A stretch of 64,000 nucleotides of DNA from Inmirania thermothiophila (lineage in GTDB: Bacteria; Pseudomonadota; Gammaproteobacteria; DSM-100275). Below the pieces are notes generated by a model. The model was not told the origin of the DNA. It ran no database searches and was given only the letters and a program-made list of their open reading frames with translations. The translations under genes and the position numbers were made by a program. Shown here one piece after another: positions 8,274 through 17,091 of this stretch. The number at the start of each line of letters is the position of its first letter. Position 1 is the first letter of the stretch. The stretch is taken from NCBI RefSeq assembly GCF_003751635.1, contig NZ_RJVI01000001.1:660726-724725 (forward strand). Reading direction: 5' to 3'.

Positions 8274-10202
8274 GTGTGCGGCCTGACCGCCCTCTTCGAC
8301 CTGCGCGACCGGCGCCCGGTGGACCAGGTGCTGCTCGCCCGCATGACCCGCCGCCTGGCCCACCGCGGCCCCGACGGCGAGGGCCTGCACTGCGAGCCGG
8401 GGGTGGGGCTCGGCCACCGCCGCCTCGCCATCATCGATCTCGCCGGCGGCACCCAGCCGCTCGCCAACGAGGACGGCCGCGTCTGGGTCGCCTACAACGG
8501 CGAGATCTACAACTTCGCCGAGCTCATGGCGGAGCTGGAGGCCCTCGGGCACCGCTTCCGCACCCGCTGCGACACCGAGGTCATCGTCCACGCCTGGGAG
8601 GCGTGGGGCGAGCGCTGCGTGGAGCGCTTCCGCGGCATGTTCGCCTTCGCCCTCTGGGACGGGCGGACGCAGACCCTCTTCCTCGCCCGCGACCGCCTCG
8701 GGATCAAGCCGCTCTTCTACGCCGCGCTGGCCGACGGCTGGCTCGCCGTCGCCTCCGAGCTCAAGGCCCTGGCGCTGCATCCGGCGCTGCCGCGGACGCT
8801 GGATCCGCGCGCGGTGGAGAGCTACTTCGCCTACGGCTACGTGCCGGAGCCGCACACCATCCACGAGGGCGTCCTCAAGCTCCCGCCCGGCCACACCCTC
8901 ACGGTGCGCCGGGGCCGCCCGCTGCCGGCGCCGGCGCCCTACTGGGACGTCCCCTTCGTCCCCCATGGCCCCATGGACGAGGCCGAGGCGGCGGCGGAGC
9001 TGGTGGAGCGCATCCGCGAGGCGGTGCGGATCCGTCTCGTGGCCGAGGTGCCGCTGGGCGCCTTCCTCTCCGGCGGGGTGGACTCCAGCACCGTGGTGGC
9101 GACCATGGCCGGGCTCGTGGACGGCCCCGTCAACACCTGCTCCATCTCCTTCGGCGATCCGGCCTTCAACGAGGCCGCCTACGCGGCGCGGGTCGCCGAG
9201 CGCTACCGCACCGACCACCGCGTGCGCCAGGTGGACCCCGACGACTTCGATCTCGTCGACCGCCTGGTGGAGGTCTACGACGAGCCCTATGCCGACAGCT
9301 CGGCGATGCCCACCTACCGCGTCTGCGAGCTGGCGCGCGAGCGCGTCACGGTGGCGCTCTCGGGCGACGGCGGCGACGAGAACCTCGCCGGCTACCGCCG
9401 CTACCGCTGGCACGTCTACGAGGAGCGGCTGCGGGCGCGGCTGCCGCTGGCGCTGCGCCGCCCGCTCTTCGGCCTCCTCGGGCGGATCTACCCCAAGATG
9501 GACTGGGCGCCCAAGGTGCTGCGCGCCAAGGCGACCCTGGAGTCGCTGGCGCGCGACGCGGTGGAGGGCTATTTCCACAGCGTCTCGGTGCTGGGCGATC
9601 CGCTGCGGGCGCGGCTCTGGAGCGAGGGCTTCCGCCGCGCCCTGGGGGGGTTCCGGGCGGTGGAGGTGCTCGAGGCGCACGCCGCGCGCGCCCCGGTGCG
9701 AAGCCCGCTCTCGCTGGTCCAGTACCTGGATCTCAAGACCTATCTCGTGGGCGACATCCTCACCAAGGTGGACCGCGCCAGCATGGCCCACGCCCTGGAG
9801 GTGCGCGTGCCGCTGCTGGACCACGAGCTGGTGGCGTGGATCTCGGGCCTGCCGGAGTCGCTCAAGCTGCGCGGGCGCGAGGGCAAGTACCTGCTCAAGC
9901 GGGCGATGGAGCCGCTGCTGCCGCGGGAGATCCTCTACCGTCCCAAGATGGGCTTCGCGGTGCCGCTGGCGCGCTGGTTCCGCGGCCCGCTGCGCCGGCG
10001 CGTGCGCGAGGCGGTGCTGGGCGAGGTCATGGCCGATGCCGGCATCTTCGACATGGACTTCCTGCGCCGGCTGGTGGAGCAGCACCAGGCGGGGCTGCGC
10101 GACCACAGCGCCGCGCTCTGGTCGCTGCTCATGTTCGAGGGCTTCCTGCGCCGCCAGGCGGGCGCCGCGGCGGTGCCGCCCGCGCGGGGCCGCACCGGGT
10201 GA
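8274..10202 (+). CDS. Glutamine-dependent amidotransferase, asparagine-synthase-like, XrtA-associated
   Basis: This 642-residue protein is an AsnB-like enzyme. The GTG start at 8274 places the nucleophile Cys at position 2 (MCGLTALFD), as the class II glutamine amidotransferase mechanism requires. The N-terminal glutaminase domain (residues 1-210) has RGPDGEG and the DTEVIVHAWE motif. The synthetase domain has the pyrophosphate loop SGGVDSS at 266-272. In exosortase A loci this corresponds to the TIGR03108 amidotransferase, assumed to amidate a sugar or polymer carboxylate rather than to make asparagine. The stop overlaps the next GTG (GTGA). Confidence 0.9.
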   Translation: MCGLTALFDLRDRRPVDQVLLARMTRRLAHRGPDGEGLHCEPGVGLGHRRLAIIDLAGGTQPLANEDGRVWVAYNGEIYNFAELMAELEALGHRFRTRCDTEVIVHAWEAWGERCVERFRGMFAFALWDGRTQTLFLARDRLGIKPLFYAALADGWLAVASELKALALHPALPRTLDPRAVESYFAYGYVPEPHTIHEGVLKLPPGHTLTVRRGRPLPAPAPYWDVPFVPHGPMDEAEAAAELVERIREAVRIRLVAEVPLGAFLSGGVDSSTVVATMAGLVDGPVNTCSISFGDPAFNEAAYAARVAERYRTDHRVRQVDPDDFDLVDRLVEVYDEPYADSSAMPTYRVCELARERVTVALSGDGGDENLAGYRRYRWHVYEERLRARLPLALRRPLFGLLGRIYPKMDWAPKVLRAKATLESLARDAVEGYFHSVSVLGDPLRARLWSEGFRRALGGFRAVEVLEAHAARAPVRSPLSLVQYLDLKTYLVGDILTKVDRASMAHALEVRVPLLDHELVAWISGLPESLKLRGREGKYLLKRAMEPLLPREILYRPKMGFAVPLARWFRGPLRRRVREAVLGEVMADAGIFDMDFLRRLVEQHQAGLRDHSAALWSLLMFEGFLRRQAGAAAVPPARGRTG

Positions 10203-11413
10203 GGGTGGTCACGGTCAGCAGCCTCTACCCCGGCCCCGGGGTGCCGCTGGCGGGGCTGTTCATCCGCGAGCGCGTGCGCCATGTGGCGGCCCTGGTGGCG
10301 CTGCGGGTGGTGGCGCCGGTGCCGTGGTCGCCGCTGGACCCGCTGCTGCGCCTCGTGCGCCCGGGCTTCCGGCCGCAGCGGGCGGTGGACGGCCCCGGCG
10401 AGACGCCGCCGGTGGCCAGGCCGCGGCGGCTCTCCCCGCCCGGTGTCCTCAAGGGCCTCGAGACCGCCCTCTACGCCCGCTCGTTGCTGCCGCACCTGGC
10501 GCGGCTGCGGCGCGCCTTCCCCTTCGAGCTCCTGGACGCCCACTTCACCTGGCCCGACGGGGCCGCGGTGCGCCGCCTCGCCGCCGCCCTCGGCGTGCCC
10601 TACACCGTCACGCTGCGGGGCACCGAGGTGGGCCACGTCCGCGACCCGGCGCGGCGGGAGGAGCTGGCGGCGACCTGGCGCGACGCCGCGGCGGTGATCG
10701 CGGTGAGCCGCTCCCTGGCCGAGCTCGCCCTCGCCCACGGCTGCGACCCCGCGGGGGTCCATGTCATCCCCAACGGGATCGACGACGGCCGCTTCCGCCC
10801 GCTGCCCCGCGCCGCCTGCCGGCGCGCCCTGGGCCTGGAGGAGGAGGCGCGGGTACTGCTCACCGTGGGCGGGCTGGTGCCGCGCAAGGGGGTGCAGCAC
10901 GTGATCGAGACGCTGCCGGCGCTGGCGGAGGCGGTGCCCGGGCTCCGCTACGTGGTGGTGGGGGGCGGCTCCGCGGAGGGGGATCATCGGGCCGCCCTGG
11001 AGCGGCGGGTGCGCGCCCTCGGGCTGGAGGGCCGCGTGCGCTTCGAGGGGCCGCAGCCGCCGGAGCGCCTGCCCCTCTACTACGGCGCCGCCGACCTCTT
11101 CGTCCTCGCCAGCGCCAACGAGGGCTGGGCCAACGCCATCGCCGAGAGCCTCGCCTGCGGCACCCCGGCGGTGGTCACCGACGTCGGCGGCAACCGCGAG
11201 CAGGTGGATCGCCCCGGCCTCGGCATCGTGGTTCCCCCGGGCGACGGCGAGGCCCTGGGCCGCGCGCTGGCCGCCGGGCTTCGCCGCCGCTGGGACCGGG
11301 CCGCCATCGCCGCGCACGGGGGGCGGCGCACCTGGCGCACGGTGGCGGCGGAGGTGGTGGCGGCGTTCGAGGCCGCGCTCGCGCGGCCCCGCGCGGCGGC
11401 GGCCGCAGGCTGA
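10199..11413 (+). CDS. GT4 family glycosyltransferase
   Basis: This 404-residue glycosyltransferase starts with VVTVSSLYPGPGVPLAGLFI, typical of GT4 enzymes that act on exopolysaccharides. The C-terminal half has VGGLVPRKGVQHVI and LASANEGWANAIAESLACG. I do not assign it to one of the numbered exosortase sugar-transferase families. The GTG start at 10199 overlaps the amidotransferase stop as GTGA. It lies between two XrtA-signature genes and so belongs to the same transcription unit. Confidence 0.85.
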   Translation: MRVVTVSSLYPGPGVPLAGLFIRERVRHVAALVALRVVAPVPWSPLDPLLRLVRPGFRPQRAVDGPGETPPVARPRRLSPPGVLKGLETALYARSLLPHLARLRRAFPFELLDAHFTWPDGAAVRRLAAALGVPYTVTLRGTEVGHVRDPARREELAATWRDAAAVIAVSRSLAELALAHGCDPAGVHVIPNGIDDGRFRPLPRAACRRALGLEEEARVLLTVGGLVPRKGVQHVIETLPALAEAVPGLRYVVVGGGSAEGDHRAALERRVRALGLEGRVRFEGPQPPERLPLYYGAADLFVLASANEGWANAIAESLACGTPAVVTDVGGNREQVDRPGLGIVVPPGDGEALGRALAAGLRRRWDRAAIAAHGGRRTWRTVAAEVVAAFEAALARPRAAAAAG

Positions 11414-11426
11414 GGAGGGAGGACGG

Positions 11427-12689
11427 GTGCGCATCCTGCACGTCTTCGACCACTCGCTGCCGGTGCAGAGCGGCTACACCTTCCGCAGCCGCGAGATCCT
11501 CGTGCACCAGCGGCGCATGGGCTGGGACACGGTGCACGTCACCAGCCCCAAGCATCCGGATCCGGCGCAGCGCGAGGAGACGGTGGACGGGCTGCGCTTC
11601 CACCGCACCCCGACGCCGCGGGGCCTCGCGGCGCGGCTCCCGGTGCTGCGCGAGCTGGCGGTGGTGGACGCCCTCGAGCGGCGCATCGAGCGCCTCCTCG
11701 CCGAGCAGGGGCCGCCCGACATCCTCCACGCCCACTCGCCGGCCCTCAACGGCCTCGCCGCGCTCCGCGTGGCGCGCCGGCACCGCATCCCGCTGGTCTA
11801 CGAGGTGCGGGCGTTCTGGGAGGATGCCGCCGTGGATCACGGCACCGCCACCCCCTGGGGGCCCCGCTACCGCGCCACGCGGGCGCTGGAGACGCACGTG
11901 CTGCGCGGAGCCGACGCCGTGACCTGCATCTGCGAGGGCCTGCGCGCCGACATCGTCGCGCGCGGCATCCCCGCCGAGCGGGTCACCGTGGTGCCCAACG
12001 CCGTGGACGCGGTGCGCTTCCAGCCGGGCCTCGCCGAGCGCCGGGCGGAGCTGGCGGCCCGGCACGGCCTCGAGGGGCGGCGGGTGCTGGGCTTCATCGG
12101 CTCGTTCTACGCCTACGAGGGGCTGGACCTGCTGCTCGATGCGCTCCCGCGCATCGTCGCCCGGGTGCCGCAGGCGCACCTGCTGCTGGTGGGCGGCGGG
12201 CCGCAGGCGGAGCGGCTGCGCGAGCGCGCCACGCGCGCCGACGTCGCGCCCCACGTGACCCTCGTCGGCCGTGTGCCCCACCACGAGGTGAGCGCCTACT
12301 ACGATCTCGTGGAGCTCTTCGTCTATCCCCGCCGCTCCATGCGTCTGACCGAGCTGGTGACCCCTCTCAAGCCCCTCGAGGCCATGGCCCATGGGCGGCT
12401 GGTGGCGGCCTCGGCGGTGGGCGGCCACCGCGAGCTCATCCGCGACGGCGAGACGGGGCGGCTCTTCGCCCCCGACTCGCCCGCGGCGCTGGCGGAGGCG
12501 GTGGTGGACCTGCTGCGCATGCCCGCGGCGCAGGCCGAGGCCATGCGTCGGGCCGGGCGCCGCTTCGTGGAGACCGAGCGCAGCTGGGCGCGCTGCGTCG
12601 CCCGCTACCGCGAGGTCTACGACCGCCTGCGTCCGGGCGACGGGGCGCCCGCGCAGCCGCCGGGCACGGCCGCCGGGGCGGGGGGGTGA
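11427..12689 (+). CDS. Glycosyltransferase, XrtA-associated (TIGR04063 type)
   Basis: This 420-residue glycosyltransferase has the N-terminal ILHVFDHSLPVQSGYTFRS motif that marks the exosortase-A-associated Daro_2409-like family. The C-terminal half carries VGGGPQAERLRERA and LTELVTPLKPLEAMAHG. It starts at GTG 11427 after a strong Shine-Dalgarno (GAGGAGGGAGG). It is the last plus-strand gene of the locus; the next gene is convergent and ends 7 bases later. No obvious hairpin with a T-run follows. Confidence 0.9.
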   Translation: MRILHVFDHSLPVQSGYTFRSREILVHQRRMGWDTVHVTSPKHPDPAQREETVDGLRFHRTPTPRGLAARLPVLRELAVVDALERRIERLLAEQGPPDILHAHSPALNGLAALRVARRHRIPLVYEVRAFWEDAAVDHGTATPWGPRYRATRALETHVLRGADAVTCICEGLRADIVARGIPAERVTVVPNAVDAVRFQPGLAERRAELAARHGLEGRRVLGFIGSFYAYEGLDLLLDALPRIVARVPQAHLLLVGGGPQAERLRERATRADVAPHVTLVGRVPHHEVSAYYDLVELFVYPRRSMRLTELVTPLKPLEAMAHGRLVAASAVGGHRELIRDGETGRLFAPDSPAALAEAVVDLLRMPAAQAEAMRRAGRRFVETERSWARCVARYREVYDRLRPGDGAPAQPPGTAAGAGG

Positions 12690-12696
12690 GCGACGC

Positions 12697-13239
12697 TCAG
12701 CCGCCGTCGGCCTCGACGCCGTCCTCGTCGTCGGGGCGCCGGAAGCGGGTGCCGTGGCAGCGCGGGCAGGGCGGGATGCGGCCCGCGCGGCGGAACTGCA
12801 GGGTCTCGCCGCAGGCGGTGCAGACGAGGGTGCCGGGGCCGGTCACCTCGCCCGTGTGCCAGACGGTGGCCTCGCGCGCCTGCTCGGCGAGGCGCTCGAG
12901 CTCCAGGCGGGTGCGGTCCACCACCAGCGGCAGCATCTCGGCCAGGCGCTCCTCCAGGTACTGGAGGTCGAAGCGCAGCCAGTCGGCGAGCCCGCGGCCG
13001 GTCTCGGCGACGTAGCGGGCGGCGTGCTGGAGATCGCGGCGGACGTAGTCGGCGAGCTCCTCGGCCTCCTCCCGCGTCAGCTCGCCCAGCTCCACCGCGC
13101 GCTCCTTGGCCCGCTCGAGGAGCTGGCGCAGGGTCGGCGCCGTCTCGTGCTCGGCGCGCTCCAGCATCCCCCGGACCCGCTCCACCATGCGGTGGTAGGC
13201 GGTGCCGAGCCGGTCCGGTTCCCGTCCTTCCCCGCTCAT
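12697..13239 (-). CDS. Zinc-ribbon protein, DUF1451/YbeL-like
   Basis: This 180-residue protein has a long helical N-terminal part (residues 10-140, rich in Glu, Arg and Leu) and a C-terminal zinc ribbon with two CxxC knuckles (VCTACGE and PPCPRCHG). This is the layout of the DUF1451 family, which includes E. coli YbeL and has no known function. ATG 13239 is chosen because GGGAGGA precedes it; the frame could extend 26 residues further upstream. A TTGCCG...CATACT promoter-like pair lies just upstream but is weak. Confidence 0.8.
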   Translation of the reverse strand: MSGEGREPDRLGTAYHRMVERVRGMLERAEHETAPTLRQLLERAKERAVELGELTREEAEELADYVRRDLQHAARYVAETGRGLADWLRFDLQYLEERLAEMLPLVVDRTRLELERLAEQAREATVWHTGEVTGPGTLVCTACGETLQFRRAGRIPPCPRCHGTRFRRPDDEDGVEADGG

Positions 13240-13303
13240 GCCGGTCCTCCCGCGTGCCTCCCGGGGTCCAGTATGGACAGGTCGGCGCCGCCGCGGCAAG
13301 GCG

Positions 13304-14368
13304 TCAGGCGCGCGCACCGAGCAGGGCGTCGAGGCGCTCGCACACCGCCTCGACCGGGATCAGCGCCATGGCGCGGGGGTCGCGCACCCGCGTGCCCCAG
13401 CGCACGCGCTCGGGGTCCTTGCCGAGGAGGCGGCGCACCGCCTCGGGGTAGCGGTTCACGGTCCAGCGCGCGCTGAGGTAGGGACGGGCGCGGTCGGGGT
13501 TGGTGGCGGCGTAGAGGCCGAGGACGGGGGTGCCGACGGCGGTGCCGAAGTGCGCGGGGCCGGAGTCCGGCGAGACCACCGCCACCGCCCCCTCCAGCAG
13601 CGCCAGCAGGGTCTTGAGGTCGGTGCGGCCCGTGAGGTCCACGGCGCGCCCGCCGGTGCCCTCGAGGATGGCCGCGGCGTGGGCGCGCTCGGCGGCACTC
13701 GCCCCCCCGGTGATCACCACGCCCAGCCCGCGGCGCAGGGCGTGGCGGGCGACGGCGGCGTAGCGCTCGGGGAGCCAGTTGCGGTAGGCCCAGCGCGAGC
13801 AGGGGCTGATGACGAGGTAGGGGCCGAGGCCGGCGGTGGCCCTGCGCGCGCGCTCGCGGGCGGCGGGAGGGATGGGGATGTCCCAGCGCAGATCGCGCCC
13901 GCGCACGCCCAGGGCCTCCGCGAAGCGGAACAGCCCGTCGAGGACGTGCTCGCGATGGGGACCCTCGATGCGCGCGTTGGTGAAGAGCCACTGGAGATCT
14001 TTCGCGCGGGGGCGGTCGAAGCCGAGCCGGACCGGGGCCTGGACCACGCGCGCGAGGAGGCTCGCGCGCAGCGCCGCCTGCATGTGCAGCAGCACGTCGA
14101 AGCGGCGGCCGCGCAGGGTGCGGGCGAGGGCGCGCGCGGCGGCGAGGGGGCCTGCGGCCTTGTCGACGACCACGAACTCGATCTCCGGGATGTCGCCCAC
14201 CAGGCCCGCCTCCGTGCGCCCGATGATCCAGGTGATGCGGGTCCCGGGCCAGTGCCGCTGCAGGGTGCGCACCACCGCGAGGGTGTGGCAGACGTCGCCG
14301 AGGGCGGAGAGGCGCAGCACGCACAGGGCGCGCGGCGGTGCAGCGAGCGGCAGGGCGGTGCGGCTCAT
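13304..14368 (-). CDS. Glycosyltransferase family 9 (heptosyltransferase-like)
   Basis: This 354-residue protein is a GT9 enzyme of the heptosyltransferase type used for LPS inner core. Visible marks are LCVLRLSALGDVCHTLAVV at the N-terminus, SPCSRWAYRNWLPERY in the middle and VSPDSGPAHFGTAVGTPV in the ADP-heptose-binding region. Nearby kdkA and waaA also act on the LPS core, which supports the role. It cannot be decided from sequence whether the enzyme is WaaC-, WaaF- or WaaQ-like. The ATG overlaps the stop of the LtaS-like gene (ATGA). Confidence 0.85.
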   Translation of the reverse strand: MSRTALPLAAPPRALCVLRLSALGDVCHTLAVVRTLQRHWPGTRITWIIGRTEAGLVGDIPEIEFVVVDKAAGPLAAARALARTLRGRRFDVLLHMQAALRASLLARVVQAPVRLGFDRPRAKDLQWLFTNARIEGPHREHVLDGLFRFAEALGVRGRDLRWDIPIPPAARERARRATAGLGPYLVISPCSRWAYRNWLPERYAAVARHALRRGLGVVITGGASAAERAHAAAILEGTGGRAVDLTGRTDLKTLLALLEGAVAVVSPDSGPAHFGTAVGTPVLGLYAATNPDRARPYLSARWTVNRYPEAVRRLLGKDPERVRWGTRVRDPRAMALIPVEAVCERLDALLGARA

Positions 14369-16347
14369 GGGGCGGCCGCCCCGCGCAGCCGGGCGAAGGC
14401 CTCCGTGCGCCCCTGCAGAAGCGCCTGCTGGCTGAAGCGGGTGAAGGCGAGGGCGCGGCGGCGAAGCGCCCCCGCCTCCGCGCCGCAGGCGGCGGGGCGG
14501 GGCCGCAGCGGCGCGCCCGCAAGGCGCAGACAGCGCGGCGGGGCGGCGGAGGCGAGGGGCACCTCCACCAGCCCCTCGCCCTCCCACCAGCCGAGGGCGC
14601 CGGCGTGGTAGTAGTCGGCGAAGTACGGCGGCTCGTCGGCGCGCAGCAGCGACTTCCCGCTCATGAGTCCCACCGGGGGCAGCCCCAGGAGGTCGAGCAG
14701 GGTGACCGGGATGTCGCGCTGGGAGGCCGGGCGCCGGACCGTGCCGGGTGCCACCAGGCCGGGGGCGACGAGGGCGAAGGGGACGTGGTAGCGGGAGAAC
14801 GGATCCACCGGCAGGCCGCCGGTGTGGTCCGCCACCAGCACCAGCACCGTGGGCCCGAGCGCGGCACGACGGGCCTCGAGGGAGCGGACGAAGGCGCCGA
14901 GGGCCTCGTCGGCGTAGGCCAGGACGTCGAGATAGCGCGCCTGCACCGAGGCCGTCCCGAAGCGGGGCGCGCGCCCCGGGGGGAGGCGGATGTCGTGGGT
15001 GGTGTTGGTGTTGATGCCGACGAGGAAGGGGCGCGGCGCCCGCTCCATCCACTCCAGCGCGGCGCGGTAGATGTCGGGATCGTGCAGTCCCCAGTCGTTG
15101 GGGGGGATGCGCGGCGGCGGCAGCTCCTCGCGCCCATAGCTCTCGGCGAAGCCGACGGCGAGGGCGAAGCTGCCCACCCCGGAGGTGTTGCGGTGGGTCC
15201 CCTGGAAGAAGGCGCTGCGGTAGCCGAGCCCGGCGAGCACGTGGGGCAGGCAGCGGTAGGGCAGGTGCTCGTAGCTGGTCCGCGCCACGGTCTGGCCGAG
15301 GGGGTTCTGGGCGCCGCAGAAGACCGCGAACATGCCCTCGGTGGTGCGGTGGCCGCCGGCGAGCATGGCCGGGACCGTGAGGGCGCGCGCGCGCAGGGCG
15401 GCGAACTCCGGCGTGGTCGGCGCCGGGTAGCCGTAGGCGCTCATGAAGCGCGCCGACCACGACTCGAGCAGGACGACGACGATATTGGGACGCACCGGCG
15501 TCGCCGGGTGCGGCCCCGCCGGCGGGTAGAGGGCGGCGGTGATCCGGCGCGCCTCCGCGTCCGGGAACGGCACCGGCACGGGGCGCAGGTGGCGCCCGCC
15601 GATGCCGTAGTAGAGGGCGTTGAAGGCGCCGTTGAGGGCCACCGTGGCCTGCGCCGCGTCGCCGGCGGAGCGGGCGTCGAGGGGCATGAGCGGGATCGGC
15701 TGCAGCCCGCCGCGGGCGGCGATCACGCCGGCGACGGTGACCGCGGCGAGGCACAGCTCCGGCCACAGGCCGCGCCCGCGCGGCGCGGGCCGCCGCGGGC
15801 GCAGCGCCCGCCACGCGAGCCAGGCCGGGAGCGCCGCGAGCAGCGGCGCGGCGAGCATCCACAGCGGGGCCCGCGTCCACCCGGTGCGCAGCACGTCGCC
15901 GAGGCTGCGGGCGAGATCGCGGATCTCGTAGCCCAGGTGGCGTCCGGCCTCGCCGTAGTAGAGGAGATCGCCCACCTGCAGCCCGGCAACGAGCGCGGCC
16001 GCGGCCCCACCCAGGGCGGCGAGGACCGCGCGCGGGTCGCGCCCCAGGAGCCGCTGCCCGAGATAGCCCCCCCAGGCCGCGAGCAGGGTCAGGAATCCGG
16101 CCACCGCGAGGTCGAAGCGCAGCCCGACGAGCAGCGGCCTCACCACCTCGCCGGCGCCGAGGCCCAGGGTGCCGGCGTGGGCGGCGAGGAAGAGGATGCG
16201 TCCGGCAAGGCCCAGCGCGGCGAGGAGGAGGGCGAGCCGCAGCGCGGCGAGGGCGGGCGCGAGCCGCCCCGCGCGGGCGTCGGTGGTAGACTCGGCATCC
16301 GCCGCCGTCCAGGTGGCGGCGACTCTTCCCTGCTGCGGTGGGTGCAC
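14365..16347 (-). CDS. LtaS-like membrane sulfatase/phosphoglycerol transferase
   Basis: This 660-residue protein has about five hydrophobic segments in residues 30-215, then a periplasmic sulfatase-fold domain. The domain begins at NIVVVLLESWSARFM with metal-ligand Glu295, continues with HRTTEG (Thr335/336, the likely nucleophile), and has LVADHTGG near residue 495. The family transfers phosphoglycerol or phosphoethanolamine groups to envelope glycans; the acceptor here is unknown, with LPS or a periplasmic glucan most likely. The only plausible start is the GTG at 16347, which abuts the start of kdkA on the other strand. No good Shine-Dalgarno is visible. Confidence 0.82.
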   Translation of the reverse strand: MHPPQQGRVAATWTAADAESTTDARAGRLAPALAALRLALLLAALGLAGRILFLAAHAGTLGLGAGEVVRPLLVGLRFDLAVAGFLTLLAAWGGYLGQRLLGRDPRAVLAALGGAAAALVAGLQVGDLLYYGEAGRHLGYEIRDLARSLGDVLRTGWTRAPLWMLAAPLLAALPAWLAWRALRPRRPAPRGRGLWPELCLAAVTVAGVIAARGGLQPIPLMPLDARSAGDAAQATVALNGAFNALYYGIGGRHLRPVPVPFPDAEARRITAALYPPAGPHPATPVRPNIVVVLLESWSARFMSAYGYPAPTTPEFAALRARALTVPAMLAGGHRTTEGMFAVFCGAQNPLGQTVARTSYEHLPYRCLPHVLAGLGYRSAFFQGTHRNTSGVGSFALAVGFAESYGREELPPPRIPPNDWGLHDPDIYRAALEWMERAPRPFLVGINTNTTHDIRLPPGRAPRFGTASVQARYLDVLAYADEALGAFVRSLEARRAALGPTVLVLVADHTGGLPVDPFSRYHVPFALVAPGLVAPGTVRRPASQRDIPVTLLDLLGLPPVGLMSGKSLLRADEPPYFADYYHAGALGWWEGEGLVEVPLASAAPPRCLRLAGAPLRPRPAACGAEAGALRRRALAFTRFSQQALLQGRTEAFARLRGAAAP

Positions 16348-17091
16348 GTGATCGAGCCTCGGGTCCGGCGCCTGGAAGGGGCGTACATCCTATACGATGC
16401 CTCCCGCGGGGAGGAGCCGGAGACGGCTTGGTTCGAGCCCGCCGTGCTCGGCGCGCGCGGGCGCGTGCAGGCGCGCCTGCGCGGGCGGGGCACCGCGTGG
16501 GTGGTCCGCATCGGCGGCACCGCATGCGTCCTGCGCCACTACCGGCGCGGCGGGGTGCTTGCGCCGCTCACCGGCGACGGCTACCTGTGGACGGGGCTTG
16601 CGCGCTCGCGCCCGTGGCGGGAGTGGCATCTCCTTGCGCGGCTTGCGGCCCTGGGGCTTGCGGTGCCGCGGCCGGTGGCGGCGCGGGTGGTGCGCCGGGG
16701 GTTGCGCTACCGCGCCGATCTCCTCACCGAGTACCTGCCGGGCGCGCTGAGCCTCGCCGCCCGCCTCGCCCGCGGGCCGCTGGAGGCCGGGACCTGGGCC
16801 GCGGTGGGGGCGTGCATCGCCCGCTTCCACGCCGCCGGCGTGGACCACGCCGACCTCAACGCCCACAACGTGCTGCTTGCCCCCGCCGGGGTCCATCTGG
16901 TGGACCTGGACCGCGGCCGCATCCGCGCGCCCGGGGCCTGGACGGAGGCCAATCTCGCGCGGCTGCACCGCTCGCTGCGCAAGCTCGCGGCGCAGGACCC
17001 GGGCTTCGCCTTCGACGAGGGCGCCTGGTCGGCGCTGCTCGCGGGCTACCGGGCGGGGAGCACGCCGCAGTCGGCGAGGGCGTCGAGGTAG
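16348..17091 (+). CDS. kdkA: 3-deoxy-D-manno-octulosonic acid (Kdo) kinase
   Basis: This protein of about 247 residues has the lipopolysaccharide-kinase fold. The catalytic loop is DHADLNAHNVLL, followed by the metal-binding VHLVDLDRGR. The length and the early LEGAYILYDAS segment match KdkA, which phosphorylates Kdo of the LPS inner core. The neighbouring waaA (Kdo transferase) supports this. The start is uncertain: GTG at 16348 is used here, but GTG at 16342 is in frame too. Its 3' end overlaps convergent waaA by 46 bases. Confidence 0.85.
   Translation: MIEPRVRRLEGAYILYDASRGEEPETAWFEPAVLGARGRVQARLRGRGTAWVVRIGGTACVLRHYRRGGVLAPLTGDGYLWTGLARSRPWREWHLLARLAALGLAVPRPVAARVVRRGLRYRADLLTEYLPGALSLAARLARGPLEAGTWAAVGACIARFHAAGVDHADLNAHNVLLAPAGVHLVDLDRGRIRAPGAWTEANLARLHRSLRKLAAQDPGFAFDEGAWSALLAGYRAGSTPQSARASR

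Noticed and set aside
1-12689. PEP-CTERM substrate proteins inside the exosortase locus
   Set aside because: No protein ends with a VPEP-type motif followed by a hydrophobic helix and a basic cluster; only the machinery is encoded.
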